A DNA stretch of 64,000 nucleotides from Nonomuraea guangzhouensis (GTDB lineage: Bacteria > Actinomycetota > Actinomycetes > Streptosporangiales > Streptosporangiaceae): the NCBI RefSeq assembly GCF_019396345.1, contig NZ_JAHKRM010000007.1, positions 331,535-395,534 of the forward strand, read 5' to 3'. Below, piece after piece: positions 51,644 through 59,652 of the stretch; the stretch's first letter is position 1; each line of letters begins with the position of its first letter. The notes beneath the pieces were generated by a model, which worked only from the letters and a program-made list of their open reading frames with translations, was not told the origin of the DNA and did not search any database. A program made the translations under genes and the position numbers.

Positions 51644-52321
51644 CACCATCAGCCACAGGTACGGCACGGGCAAGGCGAACAGCCAGAACCGGTGCGCCTC
51701 GTCCCAATGACCGAACCCGCACGTCGGCGGCCACAGCCTGACCTCCGGCGGCAGCAGGATGGTGGCCAGCACCAGGGCGAGCTGGACGACCACGGCGGCC
51801 ATGGCGGCCTGCCGCCCGGGAGCGTACCGGACGGCGGTCGCCGCGGCCGCCAGCCCGATCCCCAGGCAGACGCCCACCTCGATGAGCATGTCCCCCACGG
51901 GGAACAGCGCCCCGTCGGGCAGCCTCGACAGCACGTAGGCGAAGGCGCCCAGCCAGACGGCGACGGCCGCACCGCCGGCGAGCAGGCACCGCTCGGCCTG
52001 CCGCAGCCGGTGCGACACCGGCTGCGCGCCGCCGGACATGGCGTCGACCAGGGCGAAGGCGGCGGCGGACGCCAGCAGCGTCCCGGAGACCCGCAGCAGG
52101 ACGAGCCCCATGCCGGCGGTCAGCGGCTGCCCGTAGTCGGCCAGCGTGACCAGGGCCGCGGTGAAGAGCGTGACCACCGCCAGCGGGGCCCAGCTGATGG
52201 CCCGCACGAGCGGGCGCAGGAGCAGGAGCGGCACGGTCAGCGGTGCCCTCCTTGGCGTGATCGTCCTCGGCGGGGTCGTCGCTACGACCCCGGATCCGGT
52301 TCGTTGCGCGGTCATCGGCAT
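51623..52321 (-). CDS. Membrane protein, last gene of the ECF sigma-ABC operon
   Basis: A 232-residue protein with about six membrane segments and no ABC or catalytic motif. It starts at the ATG of MPMTAQRTG and overlaps the end of the ABC permease gene by ten bases, so it is co-translated with it. Function is unknown; a transporter partner or immunity subunit is plausible from position. The 3' end overlaps the MFS gene in the opposite direction. Confidence 0.78.
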   Translation of the reverse strand: MPMTAQRTGSGVVATTPPRTITPRRAPLTVPLLLLRPLVRAISWAPLAVVTLFTAALVTLADYGQPLTAGMGLVLLRVSGTLLASAAAFALVDAMSGGAQPVSHRLRQAERCLLAGGAAVAVWLGAFAYVLSRLPDGALFPVGDMLIEVGVCLGIGLAAAATAVRYAPGRQAAMAAVVVQLALVLATILLPPEVRLWPPTCGFGHWDEAHRFWLFALPVPYLWLMVSGRDLR

Positions 52322-53820
52322 GGCGTCCCTTTCGGCTTGGACGTGGGGTAGCGCTGGGGGAGTCCGAGCAGGGGGAGCGCCTGCTCGACGGTGGTGGCCG
52401 GGCGCATGAGCGCGTCCCAGTTGGCCCAGACGCGTTCCCGGGCACCGGGCGACTGGAGCAGGAGCTTGGCGTAGCCGACCTCGGTGTCCCCGAAGTCGAC
52501 GCCGGAGCGGGCGGCCATGCGCCCGTCCATGTACAGGTACCCCGGACGGCTGATCGTCGAGGACTGCCCCATCAGCCACAGGGCGACGACCACGCGTGCC
52601 TGGCCGTGGGCGGAGCACGCCTTGTCGAAGCCACCGATGTCGAACGCCAAGAACTGCGCCAGCAGCCTGCGCTGGTCGTCCGTTCCCCACGCCATGGGCG
52701 CGATGGCGACGCCGTCCTCGTACGTGTACGACCAGCTCGAGGTGTACTGCTTCACCACGGGGACGCGATCGCGGGCGCTCGGCGGCATCGCGCGGACTAT
52801 GGGCGCCACCACTCCGGCCCACAACGGGATCCACGACGCGTAATCCGACAGGGCGCAGTAGCGAACACCTTCGCGCTGCTCGCACCGGTAGGCGTCCCGG
52901 CCGAAGTACCTCTCCCGTACGCGCGCGTCGACGTCGCCAAGGGTCAGCGTCTTTCCGGTCGGGAATTGGGCCGCTGGACGTACCGCCGCCGCGGTGGCCC
53001 CCGCGGGCACCGCGACGGCCAGCGCGACCACGGCCGCGACCATGGCGACCGGCCGGCGCCCATGCCGCAGCAGCGCGGCGAGTCCCGCCAGCACGGCCAG
53101 GGCCAGCACGTAGACGAGGTGGGGACCGGATGGCCGGTCGGGCCAGTCCATCCAGTGGGTCTGCATGACCGGCAGCCACCAGCTGCCGGGGTCGGTGTTG
53201 AACATGATGAGCAGCCCCAGCCCGCCCACGACCACCGGCCCCGCGATCAGCCACCTGGCCCACCGGCCCACGGCCACGCCGAGCGCGGCGCCCAGCGCGC
53301 CGACACCGAGCGCGGTCAGCGGCTCGAACACGTCCAGCCGCCCGCCCGCGGGCCCGCTCAGCGCCCGCACCAGCAGATAGCCGCCGACGACCACCGCCTG
53401 TCCCACCACGGCGACCACGACGGCCGCGAACAGCACCGCCCTGGTTCGCGCCTCGGCCCGCCCCGGCAGAGCCGCGAGGAGCTCCGGCATCCCGTGCCGC
53501 CCGTCGCGCGACACGGCCAGGCTCGCCACCACGAGTAGCGCCCCGGCCAGGCAGGAGGCGATCCCGGTGGCATGGACCGGATCGACGGTGAGGTCCGGCT
53601 GCTGCCCCCGGCTCAACTGGATCTGCACCCCCAGCACCAGCGCCGCCATGCCCCACACCAGCGGATGCCTGACCATCCTCCGCAACTCGACCCGGAACAG
53701 CTGTCCGGTCATGTGGCGGCTCCCGACAGCGGACGGCTGTCCGGTCAGGTGGCCGCTCCGGCCGGCGGACGGCTGGCCGGCCGGGTCGCCGGTCCGGCCG
53801 GGGGTCAGTGCCTCGGTCAC
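52312..53820 (-). CDS. ABC transporter permease (ABC-2-like) with large extracytoplasmic part
   Basis: A 502-residue protein if the GTG at 53820 is used (GTGA overlap with the ATPase stop). Five or six N-terminal membrane helices follow RVELRRMVRHPLVW, then comes a single helix and a C-terminal soluble domain of about 230 residues with two Cys in YRCEQREGVRYC. The ATPase is encoded immediately upstream. The first 36 residues are a triplicated 36-bp repeat; the ATG at 53712 (MTGQLFRVELRR) is an equally good start. Substrate unknown; export of a peptide or lipid-like agent is possible. Confidence 0.82.
   Translation of the reverse strand: MTEALTPGRTGDPAGQPSAGRSGHLTGQPSAVGSRHMTGQLFRVELRRMVRHPLVWGMAALVLGVQIQLSRGQQPDLTVDPVHATGIASCLAGALLVVASLAVSRDGRHGMPELLAALPGRAEARTRAVLFAAVVVAVVGQAVVVGGYLLVRALSGPAGGRLDVFEPLTALGVGALGAALGVAVGRWARWLIAGPVVVGGLGLLIMFNTDPGSWWLPVMQTHWMDWPDRPSGPHLVYVLALAVLAGLAALLRHGRRPVAMVAAVVALAVAVPAGATAAAVRPAAQFPTGKTLTLGDVDARVRERYFGRDAYRCEQREGVRYCALSDYASWIPLWAGVVAPIVRAMPPSARDRVPVVKQYTSSWSYTYEDGVAIAPMAWGTDDQRRLLAQFLAFDIGGFDKACSAHGQARVVVALWLMGQSSTISRPGYLYMDGRMAARSGVDFGDTEVGYAKLLLQSPGARERVWANWDALMRPATTVEQALPLLGLPQRYPTSKPKGTPCR
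53703..53810 (-). repeat. Three 36-bp direct repeats at the 5' end of the ABC permease gene
   Basis: Units 53703-53738, 53739-53774 and 53775-53810. The first two differ at about six positions; the third is more diverged. In frame they encode twelve-residue blocks ending TGQPSA or similar, ahead of the first membrane helix. Confidence 0.85.
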
Positions 53821-54653
53821 GCCGCCTCCCCGACCAGCAGCAGGTAGCCGTCCTCCACGCCGGGCTCGGCGGGCTCGGCGCCGGGTGGACGGTCGCCGAG
53901 GGTGCGGTAGCGGCCGTTGGCGGTGCGCCAGAACAGCCGCGACTCCGACGGCGCCCGGTCCGACAGCCACACCTGCCCGGCCGCGGTGGCGGCCAGCCCG
54001 CCCGGGGTCCCGTCGAAGACGACGCGGCCGCGGACCATGGTGACCACACGCTCGCAGAGCGCCGCGACGTCCTCCGTCTGATGGGTGGACAGCAGCACCG
54101 TACGGCTCTCGCCGAGTCGCGAGACGAGCGCCCTGAACAGCATCCGCTGCTCCGGGTCCAGACCCACGGTCGGCTCGTCCAGGATCAGCAGCTCCGGCTC
54201 GCCCAGCAGCGCCTGGGCCAGGGCCAGCCGCTGCCGCATGCCGCCGGACAGCTTGCGGACCTTCGTCCTGGCCTGGTCGGTGAGGTCCACCTCGGCCAGC
54301 ACCCGCCGCACCTCGCTGTGGCGGTGCTTCCTGTCGGTCAGCTCCTTGAGTATCGCGACATAGTCGACCAGGTCGAACGCGGTGAAGTGCGGGTAGTGGC
54401 CCGGGTCCTGCGGCAGGTAGCCGAGCCTGCGCCGCAGCGCGGTGCGCTGGACGGCGTGCGCCGGGTCCAGGCCGAAGGCGTCGACGCGGCCGCCGTCGTA
54501 CGAGAGCGTGGTGGCCAGGCAGCGCAGCAGCGTGGTCTTGCCCGCGCCGTTCGGCCCGAGCAGCCCGGTCACGCCGGGCCCGACCGACAGGCTCAGCCCG
54601 TCGAGCACCTGCTTGCCGCCGTACTTCTTGGTCAGGTCATGGATATGGAGCAT
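53817..54653 (-). CDS. ABC transporter ATP-binding protein
   Basis: A 278-residue nucleotide-binding subunit with Walker A GPNGAGKTT, Q-loop YLPQDPGHYP, signature LSGGMRQRLALAQAL, Walker B LLILDEP and the switch His in LSTHQTEDV. It powers the permease encoded next (GTGA overlap), and its own ATG overlaps the anti-sigma stop. The C-terminal 60 residues extend beyond a minimal ATPase. Confidence 0.95.
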   Translation of the reverse strand: MLHIHDLTKKYGGKQVLDGLSLSVGPGVTGLLGPNGAGKTTLLRCLATTLSYDGGRVDAFGLDPAHAVQRTALRRRLGYLPQDPGHYPHFTAFDLVDYVAILKELTDRKHRHSEVRRVLAEVDLTDQARTKVRKLSGGMRQRLALAQALLGEPELLILDEPTVGLDPEQRMLFRALVSRLGESRTVLLSTHQTEDVAALCERVVTMVRGRVVFDGTPGGLAATAAGQVWLSDRAPSESRLFWRTANGRYRTLGDRPPGAEPAEPGVEDGYLLLVGEAA

Positions 54654-55441
54654 CAGGCGTTCACCTTGTAGTAGAGGCGTAGGGAGATCAGCAGGGCCGC
54701 GCAGCCGTACCCGAGCTGCGCGGCGGGCCCGAAGGCGGTGAGCAGGTCACCGGTGAGGCCCCCGGCGGCGGCCACCCCGAGCAGCCAGAGGCCGCCCGCC
54801 GCGAGCGCGGAGGCCGGCACCGGCAGCCGCGACGACAGCAGGAGGCAGCAGGACGTCGTCGCGAGCGACGGCAGCAGCCAGGCGGCGCTCAGCCCCGCGG
54901 GGGCGGGCAGGAGCGGTGCGGCCACGGCGGCCAGCACCACGGCCACGGCCAGCGTGCCGGCGGCCCTGACCAGCAGCAGGCGCGCGCCCGACAGCGGGGT
55001 CGCGGCCAGCAGCTCGTGTACCGGGTCCACCCGCGGCCCGTACGCCAGAGCGATCCCGGCCAGCGGCAGTATCGGCGCGGCGGCCAGGAACACCGGCAGG
55101 TACGCGGCCGACTCCCTGGCCGCGAGCACCGCGAACGCCAGCGCCGCCACCACCGCGGCGACCCAGGCCCCGTTCATCGTGGGCGTGGCGGTCAGCAGCC
55201 TGGCCACATGCTCGGGGACGCCGCCGGACCGCAGCAGCCGCTCCAGCGGCGACGGGCGCGGGCTGAGCACCTCGGCCTCCAGCCGCTGCCATGAGTCCCG
55301 CAGCCAGCCCTCCTCGTACGGCACCGCCGCCCGGCAGTCCGGGCAGCCGTCGAGATGCGCGTCCACCGACATCGCCCGGGCGGGGTCGAGTCCGCCCGCC
55401 AGATAGGCGTCCATGAGGTCGGCCGTGATGTGCCAGCTCAT
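54653..55441 (-). CDS. zf-HC2 anti-sigma factor fused to a six-helix membrane domain
   Basis: A 262-residue protein. Residues 1-60 form an anti-sigma zinc finger with His29, Cys33 and Cys36 in HLDGCPDC. A linker leads to about six hydrophobic helices (residues 90-255) resembling a small ABC-2-type membrane domain. The usual role is to hold the ECF sigma factor at the membrane until a signal arrives. It overlaps both neighbours by ATGA junctions: sigma upstream, ATPase downstream. The multi-helix domain is larger than the single helix found in most zf-HC2 anti-sigma factors. Confidence 0.88.
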   Translation of the reverse strand: MSWHITADLMDAYLAGGLDPARAMSVDAHLDGCPDCRAAVPYEEGWLRDSWQRLEAEVLSPRPSPLERLLRSGGVPEHVARLLTATPTMNGAWVAAVVAALAFAVLAARESAAYLPVFLAAAPILPLAGIALAYGPRVDPVHELLAATPLSGARLLLVRAAGTLAVAVVLAAVAAPLLPAPAGLSAAWLLPSLATTSCCLLLSSRLPVPASALAAGGLWLLGVAAAGGLTGDLLTAFGPAAQLGYGCAALLISLRLYYKVNA

Positions 55442-55998
55442 GCGAGTTCCTCCCTGAGCCGGGCCCGCGCCCGCATCGCCCGGGTCTTGATGGTTCCTTC
55501 AGGGACGCCGAGCAGCCGCGAGGTCTCCTTGACCGTCAGCCCGTCGAGGACGGTCGCCTGGATGACCGCGCGCAGCTCCGGCGAGAGGCGGTCGAGGGCG
55601 GCGCCGAGGTCCCCGTGCTCGACGCCGAGCAGCGCGACGTCCTCGGCCGACGCGGTGGCCGGCTCCTGACCGGCCCGCTCTTCGAACCCCCGCCGCCCGC
55701 GCAGGGACGAGACGAGGCGGCGCACCGCGATCGTCCACAGCCAGCCCGCCGGATTGCCCCCGTCGAAGCGGCCCGCCGTCCGCCACACCGCCAGGAACGT
55801 GTCCTGCAGGGCGTCGTCCACCGCGTCGGGGTCGGCGCAGCGGCGGGCCAGCCGGGCCCTGAGCCAGGGGACGTGCCGGTGGTGGAGCAGGCGCAGCGCC
55901 GTCACGCTCTCCGCGGCGATCGCGGCGATCAGCTCGGCGTCCGTGCTGTCCGGCCCGGCGTCCGGGGGCTCACGTCTGCTGAAGGGGAAGCGTCTCAC
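55438..55998 (-). CDS. ECF-type RNA polymerase sigma factor
   Basis: A 186-residue sigma factor with region 2 (DAVDDALQDTFLAVWRTAGRF, then WLWTIAVRRLVSSLRGR) and region 4 (LSPELRAVIQATVLDGLTVKET, LGVPEGTIKTRAMRARARL). It directs RNA polymerase to a small regulon and is presumably inhibited by the zf-HC2 protein encoded next with ATGA overlap. GTG start. Only 35 bases separate it from the SPFH gene upstream on the same strand, so the operon could begin earlier. Confidence 0.94.
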   Translation of the reverse strand: MRRFPFSRREPPDAGPDSTDAELIAAIAAESVTALRLLHHRHVPWLRARLARRCADPDAVDDALQDTFLAVWRTAGRFDGGNPAGWLWTIAVRRLVSSLRGRRGFEERAGQEPATASAEDVALLGVEHGDLGAALDRLSPELRAVIQATVLDGLTVKETSRLLGVPEGTIKTRAMRARARLREELA

Positions 55999-56033
55999 AC
56001 CTCAGCTATCGCACAGTGGCCCGCGGACGGTTC

Positions 56034-56975
56034 TCACTTGGCCGGGACCACGACGGATTGCGGGTTGCCCGGGGCGTAGACGGTGATGCCCTGGGGGAGC
56101 GACTTGAGCTTGTCGATCTCGGCGCAGGCGGGGCACTTGTCGTAGCCCTCCTGCCGGGCCTGGTTCGCGGCCGCCTCGGCCTTGGCCTGGGCCACCCGCG
56201 CCTGGGCCTCGGAGACGGCGGCGCCGGCCGCCAGCGATCTGTCGACGGCCTGCTGCACCTCGGCCGGCAGCGTCACCTTGGCCAGGGTGAACTTCAGGCC
56301 GGTGAAGAACTCGCCACCCAGTGCCTGGGGCAGCTCCCGGGCCAGTGCGGCGTTGACGGCGTTCTGGACCTTGGTGATGTTCGTGTTGCTGTCCTGTGGC
56401 TTGAGGGCGCTGCTCTCCAGCAGCGAGCACGAGGGGACGAGCTCGGCGCAGCGCATGTCGCCGAGCTGGCTGCGCAGCGCGTTGTCGATCACCGGCCGGA
56501 CGGCCTGGCCGAAGAACGCCGTCCAGCCGTCGTCGCCCTCCCACGCGGCCAGCGAGCTGTCGTCCTGGGCGCGGTAGGTGCGGGTGCCGTACTTGTCGTC
56601 GAACTTCTTCAGCGCGTCGTGGTCGAGGTTGAGCGTGAAGTACAGGGTCCCCTCGATGCCCAGGTTCACGCCGTCGCTGCTCGGCACCGTCACCACGTCC
56701 ACGCCGAGCCGGGTGGCGCGCTTGGCGTCGGCGGTGATCGTGTAGAAGCGCTGCTGCGCGGGATAGGCGTGGACGGAGGACCACATGCCCGTCCAGGTCA
56801 GCCCGGAGCCCGGGTCGATGACCTGGCGGACCTGGTTGTCGTCGAACCAGCCGCCGTCGCGGACGACGGCGACCTCGCCGCCTTGGGTGCTGTCCAGGCC
56901 GCCGACGACGCCGATGAGGGTGGGGACCGCGAGCAGTGCGGCGATGATCAAGGCGATCGACAGGGTGGTACGCAT
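56034..56975 (-). CDS. SPFH/Band 7 domain protein
   Basis: A 313-residue protein with an N-terminal membrane segment (LSIALIIAALLAVPTLIGVV) and a Band 7 domain (about residues 30-215), followed by an Ala/Glu/Gln-rich helical region (SEAQARVAQAKAEAAANQARQ) that likely forms a coiled coil. A CxxC (KCPAC) follows. SPFH proteins organise membrane microdomains and often act with membrane stress systems. The start follows GAGGGGAGG. It lies directly upstream of the ECF sigma operon, suggesting a shared envelope-stress theme. Confidence 0.88.
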   Translation of the reverse strand: MRTTLSIALIIAALLAVPTLIGVVGGLDSTQGGEVAVVRDGGWFDDNQVRQVIDPGSGLTWTGMWSSVHAYPAQQRFYTITADAKRATRLGVDVVTVPSSDGVNLGIEGTLYFTLNLDHDALKKFDDKYGTRTYRAQDDSSLAAWEGDDGWTAFFGQAVRPVIDNALRSQLGDMRCAELVPSCSLLESSALKPQDSNTNITKVQNAVNAALARELPQALGGEFFTGLKFTLAKVTLPAEVQQAVDRSLAAGAAVSEAQARVAQAKAEAAANQARQEGYDKCPACAEIDKLKSLPQGITVYAPGNPQSVVVPAK

Positions 56976-56988
56976 GGCTGCCTCCCCT

Positions 56989-57018
56989 CGCGGGCGGCGG
57001 TGGCAGCCGCCGCCCGCG
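56989..57018 (-). terminator. Strong hairpin between the MHS and SPFH genes
   Basis: A 12-bp stem CGCGGGCGGCGG/CCGCCGCCCGCG with a six-base loop, just upstream of the SPFH ribosome binding site. It can terminate the MHS transcript; no U-run follows. The remaining bases to 57104 hold nothing else I can name. Confidence 0.65.
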
Positions 57019-57104
57019 CTTTTCGCGGCAAGACCTACAGGGAATACGGCCGTTGTCCGGCCGAGGTCGGGGCGCTCAGGCCCCGTTGGAGGAGAGCGGC
57101 CCGC

Positions 57105-58403
57105 TCAGACCCGTTGCGGGACGTCGGCGGCGATGTCCAGGTCGCGGGTCTCCGGCGCGATGGCCAGGCCGAAGGCCGTGACGGCCAGCGCGACCACCAC
57201 GTAGATCGAGACCGCTGTCGTGCTGCCGTACGCGGCGAACAGCTTGAGCGCGATGATCGGGGCCAGCGCGCCCCCGACGATCCCGGCCACCTGGTATCCC
57301 ATGGACGCGCCGCTGTAGCGGAGCCTGGTGCTGAACAGTTCGGCGATGAAGGCGGCCTGCGGGCCGTACATCGCCGCGTGGGTGACCAGCGCGATGATCG
57401 CGGCGAGGGCGATCAGCGGGAACGACTTGGTGTCGAGCAGCGGGAAGAAGGCGAACGCCCACACCGCCGCGCCGATCACGCCCGCGAGGTAGACGGGCCG
57501 CCGGCCGACCCGGTCCGACAGCGCGCCGAACAGCGGGATCAGCGCCAGTTGCAGCGCGGACGCGATCAGCACCGCGTTCAGCCCCACCGAGCGGTCCAGC
57601 TTCAGCGGGCCCGTGATGTAGACCAGGATGTACGCGGTGAAGGTGTAGAAGGCCACGTCCACGCCGATGCGCGCGGTGAACGCCGACAGCAGCGCGCGCG
57701 GGTGCGTGCGCAGCACCTCCAGCAGCGGCATCTTCGCCTTGGCGCCCTGCTGGGCCAGCTCCGCGAACAGCGGCGACTCCGTGATCTTCAACCGGACCCA
57801 GAGCCCGACCAGCACCAGCACGCCCGACAGCAGGAACGGCACCCGCCAGCCCCACGACAGGAACGCCGAGTCCGACAGCGTGAACGACAGGATCGCCAGG
57901 GTCCCGGTGGCCAGCACGTATCCGGCGGGCACGCCCACCTGCGGCCAGCTCGCGTTGAAGCCGCGCCGCCGGTCGTCGCCGTGCTCCAGCGACATGATGA
58001 CCGCGCCGCCCCACTCGCCGCCCAGCCCCAGACCCTGGACGAACCTGAGCGTGGCCAGCATGATCGGCGCGAGCGCGCCGACGCTCTCGTAGCCGGGCAG
58101 CACACCGATGAGGAACGTCGAGACGCCCATCACCAGCAGCGTCACGACCAGCACGGTCTTGCGGCCGGTGCGATCGCCGAAGTGGCCGAACACGATCCCG
58201 CCGAGCGGCCTGGCCACGAACGCGACGGCGTTGGTCGTCAGTGCCAGCAGGGTCGCGTTGAGCGGGTCGAACGTGGGGAAGAACAACTTGCCGAAGACCA
58301 GCGTCGCCGCCGTGGTGTAAAGGAAGAAGTCGTACCACTCCAGAGAGGTGCCGATCAGGCTGGCGAGGATCACCCGCCGGGTCTGCCGCGTGGAGCCTGT
58401 CAT
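57105..58403 (-). CDS. MHS-family metabolite:H+ symporter
   Basis: A 432-residue MFS transporter of the metabolite:H+ symporter type, with SLIGTSLEWYDFFLY at helix 1, GHFGDRTGRKTVL (motif A) and GLGLGGEWGGAV. Relatives carry dicarboxylates, shikimate, proline or betaine-like acids. The second of two adjacent ATG codons (58403) is chosen because AAGGAG is five bases before it. It is divergent from a GntR/FCD regulator, which probably controls it. Confidence 0.9.
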   Translation of the reverse strand: MTGSTRQTRRVILASLIGTSLEWYDFFLYTTAATLVFGKLFFPTFDPLNATLLALTTNAVAFVARPLGGIVFGHFGDRTGRKTVLVVTLLVMGVSTFLIGVLPGYESVGALAPIMLATLRFVQGLGLGGEWGGAVIMSLEHGDDRRRGFNASWPQVGVPAGYVLATGTLAILSFTLSDSAFLSWGWRVPFLLSGVLVLVGLWVRLKITESPLFAELAQQGAKAKMPLLEVLRTHPRALLSAFTARIGVDVAFYTFTAYILVYITGPLKLDRSVGLNAVLIASALQLALIPLFGALSDRVGRRPVYLAGVIGAAVWAFAFFPLLDTKSFPLIALAAIIALVTHAAMYGPQAAFIAELFSTRLRYSGASMGYQVAGIVGGALAPIIALKLFAAYGSTTAVSIYVVVALAVTAFGLAIAPETRDLDIAADVPQRV

Positions 58404-58447
58404 CATCGCTCCTTCGATCAGGGGGTTATTTATCAACATATGGATCG

Positions 58448-58463
58448 TTGAACAATTCGACAA
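58448..58463. promoter_or_regulatory. Operator-like palindrome for the GntR regulator
   Basis: TTGAACAATTCGACAA fits TTG-N3-AATT-N3-CAA and sits in the AT-rich gap between the divergent MHS and GntR genes. Confidence 0.5.
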
Positions 58464-58471
58464 GAGGTTTG

Positions 58472-59185
58472 TTGGATGATTCCCTGTGGAATGTGGATGA
58501 CGCGGTGGACAGTCCCCTTTCAGATCTTGAACACGACCGGGCCAGGCTGGGCCGCAGCAGCACGGCCGAGCGGGTGGCCGACATCCTGCGCGACCGCGTC
58601 ACCGAGGGCTTCTTCGAGCCGGGACAGCGCCTGTCCGAGGAGGCCATCGCGGACGCGCTCGGCGTGTCGCGCAACACGCTGCGCGAGGCGTTCCGGCTGC
58701 TCGGCCACGAAGGGCTGCTGGACCACCGGCTCAACAGGGGGGTGTTCGTCCGGATCCTGTCGGCCGAGGACGTCGCGGACCTCTACCGGGTCCGCCGGGT
58801 CATCGAGGGCGCGGCCATCAGGCGCCGCCCGACCGGCCAGGCGCTGACCGTGATCAGGGAGGCCGTGGCGGACGCCGAGCGGGCCGCCGCGGCGGACGAC
58901 TGGCGGGGCGTGGGCACCGCCAACATCCGCTTCCACCAGGCCCTGGTGACGCTCAACCAGAGCCCCCGGCTCGACGAGTCGATGCGCCAGCTCCTGGCCG
59001 AACTGCGCCTGGTCTTCCACGTGATGAAGAATCCACGCGCCTTCCACGAGCCGTTCGTCGCCCGCAACCGCAAACTGCTCGAACTCCTCGAGGCCGATCG
59101 GCCGGAGGAGGCCGCCGCCTTCCTCGACGCCTATCTCGACGAGGCCGAGCAACTGCTCGTCCGCGCCTACGAGCCGAACCGGTAG
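58472..59185 (+). CDS. GntR-family (FCD) transcriptional regulator
   Basis: About 237 residues from a TTG at 58472 (four bases after AAGAGG); GTG at 58493 or 58505 are alternatives. The winged helix includes RLSEEAIADALGVSRNTLREAFRLL, and the C-terminal FCD domain shows DLYRVRRVIEGAA, the metal-binding-type IRFHQALV and the final Asp/Glu-rich helices. FCD regulators respond to organic acids. The divergent MHS symporter is the likely target. Confidence 0.9.
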   Translation: MDDSLWNVDDAVDSPLSDLEHDRARLGRSSTAERVADILRDRVTEGFFEPGQRLSEEAIADALGVSRNTLREAFRLLGHEGLLDHRLNRGVFVRILSAEDVADLYRVRRVIEGAAIRRRPTGQALTVIREAVADAERAAAADDWRGVGTANIRFHQALVTLNQSPRLDESMRQLLAELRLVFHVMKNPRAFHEPFVARNRKLLELLEADRPEEAAAFLDAYLDEAEQLLVRAYEPNR

Positions 59186-59194
59186 CGTTCGGGC

Positions 59195-59557
59195 ATGGCC
59201 AGGATCTTCAGCCCCGACGAGGCGCGCTCACTCATGCCGTCGATCATCGACGTGGCCGGCGAGCTGATCGCCGCCCGCGCCGACCTGGCCGAGATCGCCT
59301 TCGACCGCCAGAGCACCGGCGCCTCCGCGCTGGGCGGCATCCCCGAGATCAAGGCGCTCGAGGCGCGCATCGAGGAGATCGTGAGCGCCTGGACCGAGCA
59401 GGGCATCGAGGTGAAGGGGATCGCGCCGGTCCTCATAGACTTCCCCGCCGTGCTCGACGGGGTGTCCGTACGGCTCTGCTGGATCGAGGGCGAGACCGCA
59501 CTGGGCTGGTATCACCGTACGGACCTGGGCTTCCCCGGCCGCCGTCCGCTGCCCTGA
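59195..59557 (+). CDS. DUF2203 family protein
   Basis: A 120-residue protein with the family pattern: IFSPDEARSLMPSI at the N-terminus, a helix rich in Glu, and DFPAVLDGVSVRLCWIEGETALGWYHRTDLGFPGRRPLP at the end, split here by invariant Gly and Trp. Function unknown. It starts nine bases after the GntR stop, so the two may be co-transcribed. Confidence 0.88.
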   Translation: MARIFSPDEARSLMPSIIDVAGELIAARADLAEIAFDRQSTGASALGGIPEIKALEARIEEIVSAWTEQGIEVKGIAPVLIDFPAVLDGVSVRLCWIEGETALGWYHRTDLGFPGRRPLP

Positions 59558-59605
59558 CCCATCACACCGCACAGGTAGGTGTTTGTGGCTGACCTGTGAT
59601 CAACC

Positions 59606-59644
59606 CCTTTCACTCAGCCGGTATCTAACCGGACGAGTGAAAGG
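59606..59644 (+). promoter_or_regulatory. Hairpin sequestering the ribosome binding site of the secreted-protein gene
   Basis: Ten-bp outer stem CCTTTCACTC/GAGTGAAAGG, a two-by-two internal loop, then CCGGT-ATCTA-ACCGG. The right arm contains AAAGG, the Shine-Dalgarno of the gene starting at 59653. If transcribed it would block ribosome loading; as DNA it could be an operator. Confidence 0.7.
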
Positions 59645-59652
59645 AACTCGCC

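Noticed and set aside
58448..58471. The TTG at 58448 as start of the GntR regulator
   Set aside because: It lies in a palindrome likely to be the operator, overlaps the divergent gene's leader and has no SD.
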